Of a stretch of 42,680 nucleotides of DNA, positions 29,361 through 38,783 are shown in pieces (the first letter of the stretch is position 1; the number at the start of each line of letters is the position of its first letter). Source of the stretch: Cyclobacteriaceae bacterium (GTDB lineage: Bacteria; Bacteroidota; Bacteroidia; Cytophagales; Cyclobacteriaceae). Location: the NCBI GenBank assembly GCA_029858965.1, contig JAOUDZ010000035.1, positions 1-42,680 of the forward strand, given 5' to 3'. The position numbers and the translations under genes were made by a program. The notes under the pieces are model-generated. The model was not told the DNA's origin. It was given only the letters and a program-made list of their open reading frames with translations, and ran no database searches.

Positions 29361-29960
29361 CTAATGATACACAATGGCCACCAAAAACTCGATGACATCA
29401 TAGTGTTGATTTTTTACAACGGCAGCCACATTCTCGACATCCTTAAATCTGCCGAAACCATAGTTGACTACGAATGAAGCCGCAAGACGCTTTGATAAAT
29501 CTTTTTCATACCCCAACCCAAACAACCCCCCGCTACCATGCGCATTAAATTCATCCGGATGGTGATTGGTATAACTCGAGTAGCCGCCGGATATATTTGC
29601 AAAAATGGGAAATTCCGCAAATGGAAAAATCTGAAGCTGGCCATAAACGTTGCTTATGCTTACACCCTTTTCAGGATTACTGCCAAAAGCCCCGAAGGCT
29701 TCAATAAGCCAGCCATTAAGGATAATCCCTGTGCGAAGCCACCGATTAGGCTTGTAGCCACCAAAAAATCCTAATGAAAAACGTGCATCCCGCGATGTGT
29801 TAAGATCGTTTTTTGAGAGTAGCAACAGTCCTGTGCCGGCATTCAAACCAACATAGAATCTTTTCTCTGCGGAATTATGTTGTGCCGTTGCCGGCTGGGA
29901 AAAGCTCGTGATGCTATAAAGCATGAATAAAACGCTGGATACCTTCCGGAAATTTCTCAC
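29361..29960 (-). CDS. outer-membrane beta-barrel protein
   Basis: 199 residues with a signal peptide (cleavage near AQH at about residue 27) and a series of alternating amphipathic strands with Gly/Tyr/Phe (RFYVGLNAGTGLLLL, FSLGFFGGYKPN, GLFGLGYEKDLSKRLAASFVVNYGFG), ending in a hydrophobic residue pattern and His (IVYH). This is the small porin-like or OmpA-N barrel type common in Bacteroidota. The function is unknown. It may head a leftward operon with the CE15-like and PhoD genes. Confidence 0.75.
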   Translation of the reverse strand: MRNFRKVSSVLFMLYSITSFSQPATAQHNSAEKRFYVGLNAGTGLLLLSKNDLNTSRDARFSLGFFGGYKPNRWLRTGIILNGWLIEAFGAFGSNPEKGVSISNVYGQLQIFPFAEFPIFANISGGYSSYTNHHPDEFNAHGSGGLFGLGYEKDLSKRLAASFVVNYGFGRFKDVENVAAVVKNQHYDVIEFLVAIVYH

Positions 29961-30077
29961 TTAATATTTTTCAAACTGGAAATAAAAACAAAGACGCTCA
30001 ACGCTATTCTTTCATTCTTTGATCGCCAATAAAGCTGACGCTTCAACTATTCTTCATGTCGGCATACAAAGAAATTT

Positions 30078-31229
30078 CTATAGTACACACTCTTCCAAAA
30101 ATGCCGGCTTGTACCCGTTGTCGACAGCCCACTTCACCGCAGTCAGAACCTTTTGACGGTAATCAGGCTGGTAGGCTTCATAGAACGGGTAGAAATACTG
30201 TTCGTGGATCATGAGTTCTATGAATTCCGATCGGCGGGGATCTTTCCTTACTTCCTCCAGCTTAGGAACGATTTCCTCAAGTGCATACAAATTAATGACC
30301 TGGCTGATCCTCACAAAGGTGATGCCCTCGCTGTTGTCGCGCCATATTGAACGTTTGCTGATATGTCGTTTCTGCGCAACATCCAGGTAGTAGGAAACAG
30401 GAGCCTCGTCGCTGTCAACGTCGAAGTATCCAACTTGTGTGGTATATCCTGCGTCACGCAATGCCCGGCTGCCTTCCACTTTGGCTTCTCCCCAGTGGAG
30501 TGTTGTTACCGGACTAATCAGTTCCTGTCCCGCAAATCTCCGGATTTCATGCATTACTTTTTCACAATCGGTTTTCACCTCGTCGTAGCCTGCATGCTGA
30601 TAGGGGCGGTCTGGTTTTTCCTGTAACGCATGAAAACTCAGTCTGATCCATTCCGCATTTGCTTTCCATTCGTCTTTGTATTTCGCTGTCAACTGGGAAA
30701 GGTTGAAACCTTCTGTCTGGTAGAATATGTTAATATGGATTTTGGTACCATAGGTGTCATGAACCTGTTTCAGGAAACCCAGATAGGGGTTATCGAAAAT
30801 GGATTTGTATTTTCCCGCATTAACAGAAAGGTCTTTTAGAAACCAGATGTTATCATCCAGCGACAGTCTGTATTTGCCGGTAAAATGTTTTAGCCAGAAT
30901 ACGCTGATGTGTTGCTTTTGTCCGGTGTTTTCATCCACTGCTTCAATCACATTTTCATAATCTTTAAGCGGGATGTCGGCCAGGAATACCCCGTCCGCAT
31001 ATTTTGCGGCAATTCCGTTGACCCTTATGCTGCTACCGGATGGCGCCTTGATCTTTACGGGCGTGAGCAAGGCCCCGTTCTTCACGACGCCATCATTCAT
31101 GTCGTTTAACATATCCCCGTCAATGGGGCTTAAAAATGTGAGATGTTGTTCCATTGCATTTGAAGTTAAGCTGCCAGTCATCAACAGTGCGCTGCTTATT
31201 TTAATAAAATTCCTTCGCTTTATTTTCAT
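30078..31229 (-). CDS. polysaccharide deacetylase-like protein with a Tat-type signal
   Basis: 383 residues. The N-terminus (KIKRRNFIKISSALLMTG) has a twin-arginine signal resembling RRxFIK, so export is likely in folded form. A short beta domain (about 30-115) precedes a (beta/alpha) domain with LSLDDNIW, then HINIFYQTEG, LSFHALQEKPDRPYQHAGYDE and VTTLHWGEAKV, the pattern of NodB-like polysaccharide deacetylase relatives that keep the Asp and His but vary the rest. Catalytic activity is uncertain. It stands alone between the beta-barrel and esterase genes, all leftward. Confidence 0.65.
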   Translation of the reverse strand: MKIKRRNFIKISSALLMTGSLTSNAMEQHLTFLSPIDGDMLNDMNDGVVKNGALLTPVKIKAPSGSSIRVNGIAAKYADGVFLADIPLKDYENVIEAVDENTGQKQHISVFWLKHFTGKYRLSLDDNIWFLKDLSVNAGKYKSIFDNPYLGFLKQVHDTYGTKIHINIFYQTEGFNLSQLTAKYKDEWKANAEWIRLSFHALQEKPDRPYQHAGYDEVKTDCEKVMHEIRRFAGQELISPVTTLHWGEAKVEGSRALRDAGYTTQVGYFDVDSDEAPVSYYLDVAQKRHISKRSIWRDNSEGITFVRISQVINLYALEEIVPKLEEVRKDPRRSEFIELMIHEQYFYPFYEAYQPDYRQKVLTAVKWAVDNGYKPAFLEECVL

Positions 31230-31368
31230 TTCTATACAATTACATTATTCGCTTTTGAATATTCACCAAGCTCAGGCGTTCATATCTTCCGTGGATATGA
31301 AAATTTTGCAGGTATCTACTACTGTATAAATATAATTAGACTCACGCAATAGACGGCACAGATGCCAG

Positions 31369-32586
31369 CTACTTTTCGTCCGCCTTTATTTTATCCAGCT
31401 TATCCCTTGTCTCTTTTGTTTCCTTTAGGGATAGTGCTTTCGTAAAGCTCTCCATGGCTTTTGGTTTATTATCAACGGCAACGTAGTAATCGCCCATGCT
31501 GTCGAACACATTGGCACTATTCGGATAATTTTCAATATTCATCGCAAAAAGACTATAGGCTTCTTCGAACTTGTTTTGCTGAAGGTTATCGTACCCCATA
31601 CCATTCACCATTGGCTCAGGTGGCAGCATTGTAAATCCGATCTGATCAGATACTTTCTTGAAGTGATTTATGAGTGTCTCGGTTGTGGGCTCGTTGTCCC
31701 TCATGCGGTAAAAGCCAAAAATGAAACGAAGCGCGTCGTATTCCGAAATCAGTGGGACGGAGCCATGATTATCATCGTTATAATATTTCCAGCCAAAAGT
31801 CAGGCCATTGGCTGGATATCTTTGCGTGATCCTGGCCAAAGTTAATATTGAACGAATATGTGAAGTTGCAGTCGTGGTGTCTTTCGCTACATTCAGCGTG
31901 TCCATGTTCATGGGCATCGTATTGGCAACTGAAATAAACAGGCTCTTGTGGGTTAGGTTCATGTTTCTTACCGACGAATCGATTTTGTTGAGTAGCCTCC
32001 TGTTATCCCACCACATGCTTGGATCAATAGCCACATAGGCATTAAACAGCCCCGGATGATTCACCAGTGTATTGATTGCGAACAAGCCGCCAAACGAATG
32101 CCCAATCAGCATACGATAGGGGGCTGTCGGATAGTTGGCCTCGATATAGGGTGTCAGTTCCTTTTCGATAAATGAGGTGAAGTGTTCACCACCACCACTA
32201 GTTTTGAGGAATTCCTGCTCCTCGCCATTAGGCATAATTAGTGAGTGAGAAGGTGTAAGGTCCCGCGACCGGTCAGTATTTGGAATGGCAACAACAATCA
32301 TCTCAGGACAAAAGGCGCTACGGCTGAGCTGCTGTAACATTCCGGTGACGGCATGAAAGTGACTGTCACCATCAAGGAGATAGACAACCGGATAACGCTG
32401 TGGGCTGTAAAGGCTTGTCTCCGCACTGGGTGGGATATACACCAAAATTTTTCTTTCTTCTCCAAGAATGTCAGAGTATAAGTTATCAACCGAGCCGATT
32501 GAGACCTTGTTGTCCTTCTCTTTTTCTTTCTTACAGCTCGCCAGTAGGGTTATGCCGGCCAAGAACAGGATGAATATATTTTTCAT
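31369..32586 (-). CDS. lipoprotein esterase (Fes/EstA-type) with C-terminal TPR
   Basis: 405 residues from the ATG at 32586, which opens directly onto a lipoprotein signal (lipobox LASC, Cys18); the upstream ATG (32628) adds 14 residues that are not signal-like. The alpha/beta hydrolase domain has the nucleophile elbow GHSFGG (Ser164), with the VYLLDGDSHFHAV segment of the enterochelin-esterase/esterase-D family and a late His (NDDNHGSVPL). The last 70 residues contain two TPR-like helix pairs (NKFEEAYSLFAMNIENYPNS, then DYYVAVDNKPKAMESF). Such TPR-tailed esterases are common in Bacteroidota; substrate unknown. Confidence 0.82.
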   Translation of the reverse strand: MKNIFILFLAGITLLASCKKEKEKDNKVSIGSVDNLYSDILGEERKILVYIPPSAETSLYSPQRYPVVYLLDGDSHFHAVTGMLQQLSRSAFCPEMIVVAIPNTDRSRDLTPSHSLIMPNGEEQEFLKTSGGGEHFTSFIEKELTPYIEANYPTAPYRMLIGHSFGGLFAINTLVNHPGLFNAYVAIDPSMWWDNRRLLNKIDSSVRNMNLTHKSLFISVANTMPMNMDTLNVAKDTTTATSHIRSILTLARITQRYPANGLTFGWKYYNDDNHGSVPLISEYDALRFIFGFYRMRDNEPTTETLINHFKKVSDQIGFTMLPPEPMVNGMGYDNLQQNKFEEAYSLFAMNIENYPNSANVFDSMGDYYVAVDNKPKAMESFTKALSLKETKETRDKLDKIKADEK

Positions 32587-32683
32587 TGAAGTTATGATTG
32601 ATACAACCTTAATTTTATGCTCTGACACCGGTGTTGATGATCAGTGTTAAGTTAGGCAATTAATTTTTCATCTTTAGCCAAAT

Positions 32684-32695
32684 TGATATGTGTCA
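32684..32695. promoter_or_regulatory. Fnr-like site in the esterase / serine hydrolase intergenic region
   Basis: TGATATGTGTCA, extended to TTGA-N6-TCAA (32683-32696), the closest of the ten to an E. coli Fnr box. It is centred 103 bp before the esterase ATG and 275 bp before the serine-hydrolase ATG. At 29.5 bp to the right a TATAAACA starts (32719); to the left only a weak TAATTGCC at 27.5 bp. Direction is unclear. Confidence 0.45.
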
Positions 32696-32788
32696 ACTTG
32701 GTCCAATTACAACTAGGCTATAAACAGCGTCTTTGGCCACTATTGGTGTATCAAGATTTTCCTCGTGCTGAGGTTTCCTATGCCATTA

Positions 32789-32894
32789 CTACCCTTCCCC
32801 ATACCCTTATCCTTTACCCTATGCCTTATCCCTTACCCCTATACCCCATACCCGATACCCGATACCCTATACCTTATCCCTATACCTTTTCCCA
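32789..32894 (-). repeat. degenerate C-rich (ATACCC)n tract, G-quadruplex-prone on the minus strand
   Basis: About 105 bp of degenerate 6-7-bp units with the core ATACCC or TACCC, most regular in the middle (CCCGATACCCGATACCCTAT, three units). The plus strand carries more than ten C-runs of three or four, the minus strand the matching GGG runs separated by 3-5 bases. It lies in the 378-bp gap between two divergent lipoprotein genes (32587-32964), about 70 bp before the serine hydrolase start, together with the Fnr-like site at 32684. No gene is seen in the gap. Confidence 0.85.
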
Positions 32895-32964
32895 TAACTA
32901 AGTATCTCACAATTCATCCATCCTCATCACAGCGCAGCATGGCAGGGTTTTGTATCTTTAGCTT

Positions 32965-34482
32965 ATGATAAAGAATTCCACCTGGAGATACCTCGCATCT
33001 GTCTTGTTGATCACCACACTAGCAAGCTGTCAGCAGCCGGCACCTAATCAGGAACCTGAAGATCCAGCTGCCGCCAAGGCAAAGATGATTGCGCGTGGTG
33101 ATTCACTTGAGTTGAATACACCGTATGAAGTTCCCCCCGGGGATGCATTGGAACACCACACTTCCGGTTATGCCAAAATTCTTTGCTCGGCAGTATTTAT
33201 CACAGGACTGGACCCGGAATTTGCCGAGACGAATGTTGGCGGATTTGCAAGTCCTTTTGAAGAACGAACCAAAGTAAGCAAACCCGTTGTGGACTTTGAG
33301 AAGAAAACAGTTTCGATTACGTTGCCAAGTGGTGTTACACGTACGGCAATATACTTAGGTGATCAAAGCCAGGGATGTGTAACGCTTCCAATGGGGATGG
33401 ATAAAGTTTATTACGAGCCGCAGAAAATAAGCCGTAACCTGCCTGATGCCGGTACAACACCATGGCCGATTGGTGACGTTTTGCCTGAAGAACCTATGCC
33501 TGCTGAATTGGATATGGATAAAGTCCGCCAAGCGGTTGATGCAGCCTTTGAAGGCGACGGAATGACCGCGGCTTTTGTAGTTACTTACAAAGGCAGGGTG
33601 ATAGGAGAGCGGTATGGTGATGGTATTTCTAAAGATACGCCACTTGAAAGCTGGTCAATGGGCAAAAGCCTTACTGCAACCATGCTGGGTGTGCTCATCA
33701 ATCAGGGCGTTTATACGCTTGATCAGGTGGCGCCAATTCCTGAGTGGCAGCGCGAAGGAGATGGTCGTGCGCAGATCAAAATTAAAGACATTCTCCACAT
33801 GTCAAGTGGATTGCGATTCCGCGCGCCGCAAGATCCAGATTTTGATCCTTCCATTGGATATCCGGATCACCTGTATGTATACACCGGATGCATCAATTCA
33901 TTTCAATGGGCGGCAACAAGGCCCCAGCAATGGCTTCCAAATACAGTAGGCCGCTATCGCAACTCCGACCCGGTACTGATCAATTATCTTATTCGCCTGG
34001 GCGTGGAAGGACGTGGTGAAAATTACCATGAATTTCCGCAACGCGCATTGTTTGATAAGATTGGGATACGCTCCATGATCATGGAGGCCGACCCTTATGG
34101 TAATTTCCTCACACAGGGATACGAATTTGCATCCGCACGCGATTGGGCCAGGCTTGGTAATTTGTATTTGCAGGATGGTGTATGGAACGGCGAAAGAATT
34201 TTGCCGGAAGGATTTGTCGATTTTGTAAGCACGCTTGCAGAGCCGTGGGTTAAAGATGGCCGGCCGATTTACGGTGGTTTCTTTTGGGTTAACGGTGATG
34301 GCGGGGACCCCATACCAAAAGAAGCTTACTCGATGCAAGGAGCAGGCGGTCAATCTGCGACAATTATCCCTTCGCATGGCCTGGTGGTTGTGAGGCTTGG
34401 GCACTACAAGGGTGCCGGGGAAGGAGCAAAAGCGTTAAACAAAGCTTACCAACTTTTGATGGAGGCAGTACCAGAAAAATAA
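32965..34482 (+). CDS. lipoprotein serine hydrolase (beta-lactamase-like fold)
   Basis: 505 residues with a lipoprotein signal (Cys22 in LASC). A 150-residue N-terminal domain precedes the serine-hydrolase domain. The SxxK motif is SMGK (Ser231, Lys234), a YxN-type motif is seen in GRYRNSDP, and the C-terminal part carries a GGFFWVNGDGG region followed by AGGQSATIIP, as in class C beta-lactamase/esterase relatives. It may be a peptidase, esterase or D-aminopeptidase acting in the periplasm; resistance to beta-lactams is not implied. It is rightward, after the C-rich repeat, and no gene lies between it and the frameshifted HXXEE gene downstream. Confidence 0.85.
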   Translation: MIKNSTWRYLASVLLITTLASCQQPAPNQEPEDPAAAKAKMIARGDSLELNTPYEVPPGDALEHHTSGYAKILCSAVFITGLDPEFAETNVGGFASPFEERTKVSKPVVDFEKKTVSITLPSGVTRTAIYLGDQSQGCVTLPMGMDKVYYEPQKISRNLPDAGTTPWPIGDVLPEEPMPAELDMDKVRQAVDAAFEGDGMTAAFVVTYKGRVIGERYGDGISKDTPLESWSMGKSLTATMLGVLINQGVYTLDQVAPIPEWQREGDGRAQIKIKDILHMSSGLRFRAPQDPDFDPSIGYPDHLYVYTGCINSFQWAATRPQQWLPNTVGRYRNSDPVLINYLIRLGVEGRGENYHEFPQRALFDKIGIRSMIMEADPYGNFLTQGYEFASARDWARLGNLYLQDGVWNGERILPEGFVDFVSTLAEPWVKDGRPIYGGFFWVNGDGGDPIPKEAYSMQGAGGQSATIIPSHGLVVVRLGHYKGAGEGAKALNKAYQLLMEAVPEK

Positions 34483-34682
34483 ACAGACAGGGATGAATGG
34501 GCAGCATACAATAATCTGAAACGTCAGGTCAAGCACGGATGTGCAAATGTTTAGGGAAAAAGGTACCCTGAGGCGTCCTTCAAAAAAATATACGTCGTGA
34601 ATAAAATATCATCCTAATCTGTTCGGTGTGTTTTCCATTGCCGGCGCGGAATCGTCCAACCAAAACCGTTTCTTCAATTTTC

Positions 34683-35224
34683 TTACTTCATGACCATAGT
34701 CCTAGTCTCATTCAATATTCTGTTCATCATTATTGGGCCGATAACGACATAAAGCAGTGCTGTGTATAGCCCTGAAAAATAACCTCCAACGTAGATTGAT
34801 GCCATGATATGACCTATGGCATTTAAGAGGACACCCACGATAATGAAAAACAGCGGGATGATCATCAGCTCCTTTGTCCGCTTAAACCTCCGATCGTAAA
34901 TATGGAATAGGCTACCATGTTGAATGGTAACCAATAATCTTTTGGGTAGGCTTCCTGACCTAAAAGTAAGGGTACTTCTATATTAAAATCAGTTAAGTAT
35001 TCTTCGGTGAAGTGGATAAATTGAATTCCCAACAATACTAAGTAGAGCGTCAATATGCTGTCAGGATTGGGTACCTTCTTGTAAAATGTATTAAGGCAGA
35101 TTATGAAGGGATAATCATGCCAGGTATAAATGCTAGTACGGATGTTAAGGTTAAAGAAACAACCGCGAATATTAACAGTCGTTATGATTGCAATCAGCAA
35201 TGGAACTAATAATTGCCTACTCAT
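34683..35224 (-). pseudogene. frameshifted HXXEE-type membrane protein gene
   Basis: Two leftward frames overlap and together give one HXXEE-family protein. The upstream part (34865-35224) has the HFTEE motif and ends at PFNMVAYSIFTIGG followed by ten unrelated residues and a stop. The downstream part (34683-34934) starts with unrelated residues and then reads FKRTKELMIIPLFFIIVGVLLNAIGHIM and YFSGLYTALLYVVIGP, the expected second half. Joining needs one missing base (or two extra) near 34880-34895. It is a disabled gene or a sequencing error; which one cannot be told here. Confidence 0.75.
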
Positions 35225-35276
35225 GGATGTCAGTTTCTTGTTCTAGCATTACCTATGCATTCTTAGCTTCAGTCAG

Positions 35277-35909
35277 CTAGTATATGATACCGGGAGTCTT
35301 GTGCATGTAGGTTTTTTCACTCACTTGCTTCAGCATAAAATGAGCTACATTTTTTCGTGAAATCATGTTTGTCAAAATGTAGCTTCCAAGCTTAGGCCCA
35401 TGGCTGTACGTTGTTCTTTTTGTTCCATTGGTAAGCTGGCCAGGACGAACGATAGTCCAATCCAATTTACTTTTCATAATGAGTCTTTCTTGCTTCGCTT
35501 TATCTCTAAAATAGAAGAAAAGAATTACGGGGATTACAAATAGGGTATAATACAACCCAAGCCTGAATTTGCTATCCTGTATACCCAGCGATGTAATGCA
35601 GATAAATCGTTTTACATTGGTTTTATCCATTGCACTGATAATATTCTTTGTACCCTTTGAAAGGATACTTGTCTTAATAAAGAAGCGTTTATGTCCCAGT
35701 GCTGATAATACTGCATCTTGCCCTTGAACGGCAATCTCTAAATCTTCAGGAATAAGAACATTTCCTTTAATTACTTTTAGCTTGGGATTATCATTTCTCA
35801 ATTTAGCAGGGTTACGCACCATGGCAGTAATGAAATGCCCTTGATCCAGCCCTTGTTTGATCAATTCACGCCCTGTTTTTCCTGTACCGCCTATTATCAG
35901 GAGATTCAT
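35277..35909 (-). CDS. NAD(P)-binding (NmrA/SDR-like) protein
   Basis: 210 residues starting with the Rossmann motif GGTGKTG (MNLLIIGGTGKTGRELIKQGL), followed by GHFITAMVRNPAKL (the Arg after the second strand suggests NADP) and VLSALGH. The C-terminal part has WTIVRPGQLTNG, the usual NAD(P)H-binding-like block. The catalytic YxxxK is missing, as in atypical or NmrA-like SDRs; it may be a reductase or a redox sensor. Substrate not known. The gene is flanked by a frameshifted gene and a 342-bp gap, so it looks monocistronic. Confidence 0.83.
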   Translation of the reverse strand: MNLLIIGGTGKTGRELIKQGLDQGHFITAMVRNPAKLRNDNPKLKVIKGNVLIPEDLEIAVQGQDAVLSALGHKRFFIKTSILSKGTKNIISAMDKTNVKRFICITSLGIQDSKFRLGLYYTLFVIPVILFFYFRDKAKQERLIMKSKLDWTIVRPGQLTNGTKRTTYSHGPKLGSYILTNMISRKNVAHFMLKQVSEKTYMHKTPGIIY

Positions 35910-36251
35910 ATCTTAGTAATTTGTTATGATGACGTTGAATTTCATGAATTCCAAGGCTATAGCGATTACCAATCTACTGAAATGTTGAAACAACCAGACA
36001 GACTGTGTTTTCCGGCCACTGCTATACCCGTGAAGTAATCCGGCTATCTAAATACGATGCCACTGGATGTCAGGGATTTGAATTTTTGGATTGAAAGATA
36101 ATACGACAGCAAATTGCCAGAATCCATGATTTTGAGCACCTGCTGCCAGTGTAATTTGCTACTAGTCTTGCACCGTTGCGGGGTAGTAATCATTGCCAAC
36201 TGCATGACTTTCATACTTTTCAGTGTTTTCATATATCGAGTATATCTTTTG
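35910..36251. other. intergenic gap without an identified gene
   Basis: 342 bp between two leftward genes. A short leftward reading frame (36044-36232, 62 codons) has no recognisable features and is not called. A separated 8-bp inverted repeat (AGCAAATT...AATTTGCT, about 50 bp apart) is seen near 36112-36165 but looks like chance. No Fnr-like site is present. Confidence 0.5.
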
Positions 36252-38663
36252 TTATTGGCGTTCTGTAATTGATGCAGGTCCTGCTTCCTTGCTTAACTGC
36301 ACAAACAAAGGAAGACAATATGCTAATGCGGCAAACAGGATTACCCATGTAAATCCCATTTCAGCTGCGACCATCGTGGCAAGAACAGTGCTGATCACTG
36401 ACACACAGCCGTTGATCCCCCAGGCCCAGGGTACCAGTTCTTTGGTCTTTTTTGAAATATGCGTTAGGCCGGCAGGGAAGGGGATACCCATGCAGAATGC
36501 CAGGGGTGCGATAATCAGGAGTACAATCAACACTTTTAAGAACAGGTTTACATGAACCGTCTGCTGCAACACAGTCGTTAATGTAAATGAATAAACAAAA
36601 AGTATAGAAATGATGAATGTGAAAATCAGCAGCAGCCTTTTTTTGTTTAACGAAAAGTAGTTCGAATGATAGCTTCCTAACCCTGAGAAAATCAACAACG
36701 CCGTAATGACTGCTGAGGCAGCATATAGCGGACTCCCAAAATATAGTATGAGGCGCTGAATGAATACCATTTCAACAAACATATAACCGAGCCCTATTCC
36801 ACTAAAGTAAAGGACAATGCTGGCCTTGCTTTTGCCCCTCCATCCGATTATAAACAGGGGAAGAAGAATAAATACCAATGAAGCTACAGAAATCTGAATC
36901 AGTGTAACAATAACCAGCAGTGAACCTATTTCGAAAAATGGGAGCGAGCGGTTGCCAAAGAATTGTGCCAGCCGGTTAAGACTGCCCCACTTAATATATT
37001 GAGAGAAATAAGGTTTATTGTCTGTAGCCGGTTTGATGTTAAAATCATAGTCCGCGTAAAGCGCATCTCTTTCTGGTGAAAATATCTTGTCAACGTAATC
37101 AAAAAAAAGATCATCCTGAAACTGGTTATACCGTGTTCGCTCTTCAACACTCACTTGCGGAAGAATAGCCGGATCGAACATCATCTGTTCACAAAAGCTT
37201 CTGATATCATTGATTTCATTTTCCTGCAAGGATGACTTTGACATCACAAAGGTTATCGTGCCCCAACTCCGGATTGCGGCAATATGATCTTTTGCATTGT
37301 GTATGCCAAATGTGTTAAGGACTTCTACCATCGTCGCCAGAATTTTTAAGGGGTTGCGAACGGGATAGTCCATCCAGGATGTTACACTGATAACTCCGTG
37401 TGCATTCAGTGAGCGCCACATTTCCTGGAATGATTCCCTGGTTAGCATAAATTGTTCATGCATTGCATATAATCCTGATGAGCCACCAAATGCTCCTACT
37501 ATAGGCAATACAATTAGATCAAAATGTGAGGTATCCATGGACAAGAATGTACGTGGCTCAAGACTATGGACAGATACCGCAGGATGAGAAAACAGTGAAT
37601 CAGTGTCCCTTGCAAATTGGTATTTTAAAGTGGATAGCATTATCGGATTGGCTTCAACCGCTACAACATTTTTTGCGCCCCGGCTCACGGCATGTGCGAC
37701 GTCAATACCCGTACCCGGCTGCAGTACCACCACATTGTTTCTTTGCCCCATTGTGTAAGGTAACGCTGAAGTTGTATAATCAAGGATCATGGAAGTGTCC
37801 GATTGCTTCCAATCCGTAACGGGCCCAAACCAATCACCGTTTATGAACGCGGCCATTTTCACCTTCGCGGTTTTTTGAGCGGTAAGACTCATCCCGGGAG
37901 CGTATCTCAATACTGGTGAAGTGACCATTTGAACAACGCCATAAGGACTCGTTTTTTCCAGTGTAATTTTGGCGTCCGGAAGGAGTAGGGTTTTGCTAAT
38001 ATCTTTGAATTCCGATGAGACTAGCTGAGGCGGGGACAAACACTTCCAGGTGATTAACGCACCGGCGACCAGCGCAAAAGCAACAGGTAAATGCCATTTA
38101 GCTTTTGGAATGATTAGCAATCCGGCCAGCACCGGCAAGATTGCAATTAAGGCTGGCAATTGGTTTGGAAAGAAGAACCATATAAGGAGTAAAGCCGTTA
38201 CACCTCCTGCACCCGAACCCAATAGATTCGCAAAATATATTTTCCCGATATCATCAACATATTTCACAAATACTAACCCGATGGCTAAAGCCCCGAGGAA
38301 GAACGGAACAAAAAACGACAGGTAGGTAATAAATAACTTTCCGATATGGGTATATTCAGAAAACAATAAATAGGAATCGAAGCGGACAACAGCCATTTGT
38401 GAGACATCAGTAACCACAGACATTGCCATACCGGTCAACATCATTGAAATCGGGGTGAGCAATATTGTATGGCTTACCATACTTTTACGGAGTATGGCAA
38501 GCATTGATCCTGCTGCACCAAATCCAAGCAGTGCTACAGATATAACCATATACGCAAAATGGTACCATTGCACGATAGAGAGTATTTGTATTAAAGCAAG
38601 CTGAAACGCAATGATGGCAGCAGAAAGGAGGGCTATGGATACAGGAAGTCTGAATGTCTTCAT
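36252..38663 (-). CDS. polytopic membrane protein with a spermidine-synthase-like domain
   Basis: 803 residues in three parts: seven or so N-terminal membrane helices (1-210; first helix AALLSAAIIAFQLALIQILSIVQWYHFAYM), a central soluble Rossmann-type methyltransferase/spermidine-synthase-like domain (about 290-530) with the nucleotide-site motif VVVLQPGTGIDVAHAVSRGAKNVVAVEANP, and a C-terminal membrane block of six or seven helices (about 590-790). Such membrane-fused SpeE-like proteins are widespread but uncharacterised; polyamine synthesis is unlikely to be proved from the motif alone. It is leftward, after the exported PIMT gene, with a 120-bp gap. Confidence 0.8.
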   Translation of the reverse strand: MKTFRLPVSIALLSAAIIAFQLALIQILSIVQWYHFAYMVISVALLGFGAAGSMLAILRKSMVSHTILLTPISMMLTGMAMSVVTDVSQMAVVRFDSYLLFSEYTHIGKLFITYLSFFVPFFLGALAIGLVFVKYVDDIGKIYFANLLGSGAGGVTALLLIWFFFPNQLPALIAILPVLAGLLIIPKAKWHLPVAFALVAGALITWKCLSPPQLVSSEFKDISKTLLLPDAKITLEKTSPYGVVQMVTSPVLRYAPGMSLTAQKTAKVKMAAFINGDWFGPVTDWKQSDTSMILDYTTSALPYTMGQRNNVVVLQPGTGIDVAHAVSRGAKNVVAVEANPIMLSTLKYQFARDTDSLFSHPAVSVHSLEPRTFLSMDTSHFDLIVLPIVGAFGGSSGLYAMHEQFMLTRESFQEMWRSLNAHGVISVTSWMDYPVRNPLKILATMVEVLNTFGIHNAKDHIAAIRSWGTITFVMSKSSLQENEINDIRSFCEQMMFDPAILPQVSVEERTRYNQFQDDLFFDYVDKIFSPERDALYADYDFNIKPATDNKPYFSQYIKWGSLNRLAQFFGNRSLPFFEIGSLLVIVTLIQISVASLVFILLPLFIIGWRGKSKASIVLYFSGIGLGYMFVEMVFIQRLILYFGSPLYAASAVITALLIFSGLGSYHSNYFSLNKKRLLLIFTFIISILFVYSFTLTTVLQQTVHVNLFLKVLIVLLIIAPLAFCMGIPFPAGLTHISKKTKELVPWAWGINGCVSVISTVLATMVAAEMGFTWVILFAALAYCLPLFVQLSKEAGPASITERQ

Positions 38664-38783
38664 GCTTGATGGGTGGGTGGTCAGTCAGTCGTGAGGTGTT
38701 GCGGCTAATCACGCCATTATGTTGTTACATGGAAGGCAACTTCTAAGAAAGCAGAGTGAGATGTATTATAGCCCTCACTGGCT

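Noticed and set aside
32789-32894. C-rich tract as a CRISPR array
   Set aside because: Units are 6-7 bp and degenerate, with no spacers of uniform length and no cas genes.
34683-34934. Independent 83-residue membrane protein gene
   Set aside because: Its first 16 or so residues are an out-of-frame reading of the upstream HXXEE frame; the rest is the second half of that protein.
36044-36232. 62-codon leftward reading frame
   Set aside because: No recognisable domain, signal or neighbours, low-complexity composition, and not supported by a promoter or ribosome site.
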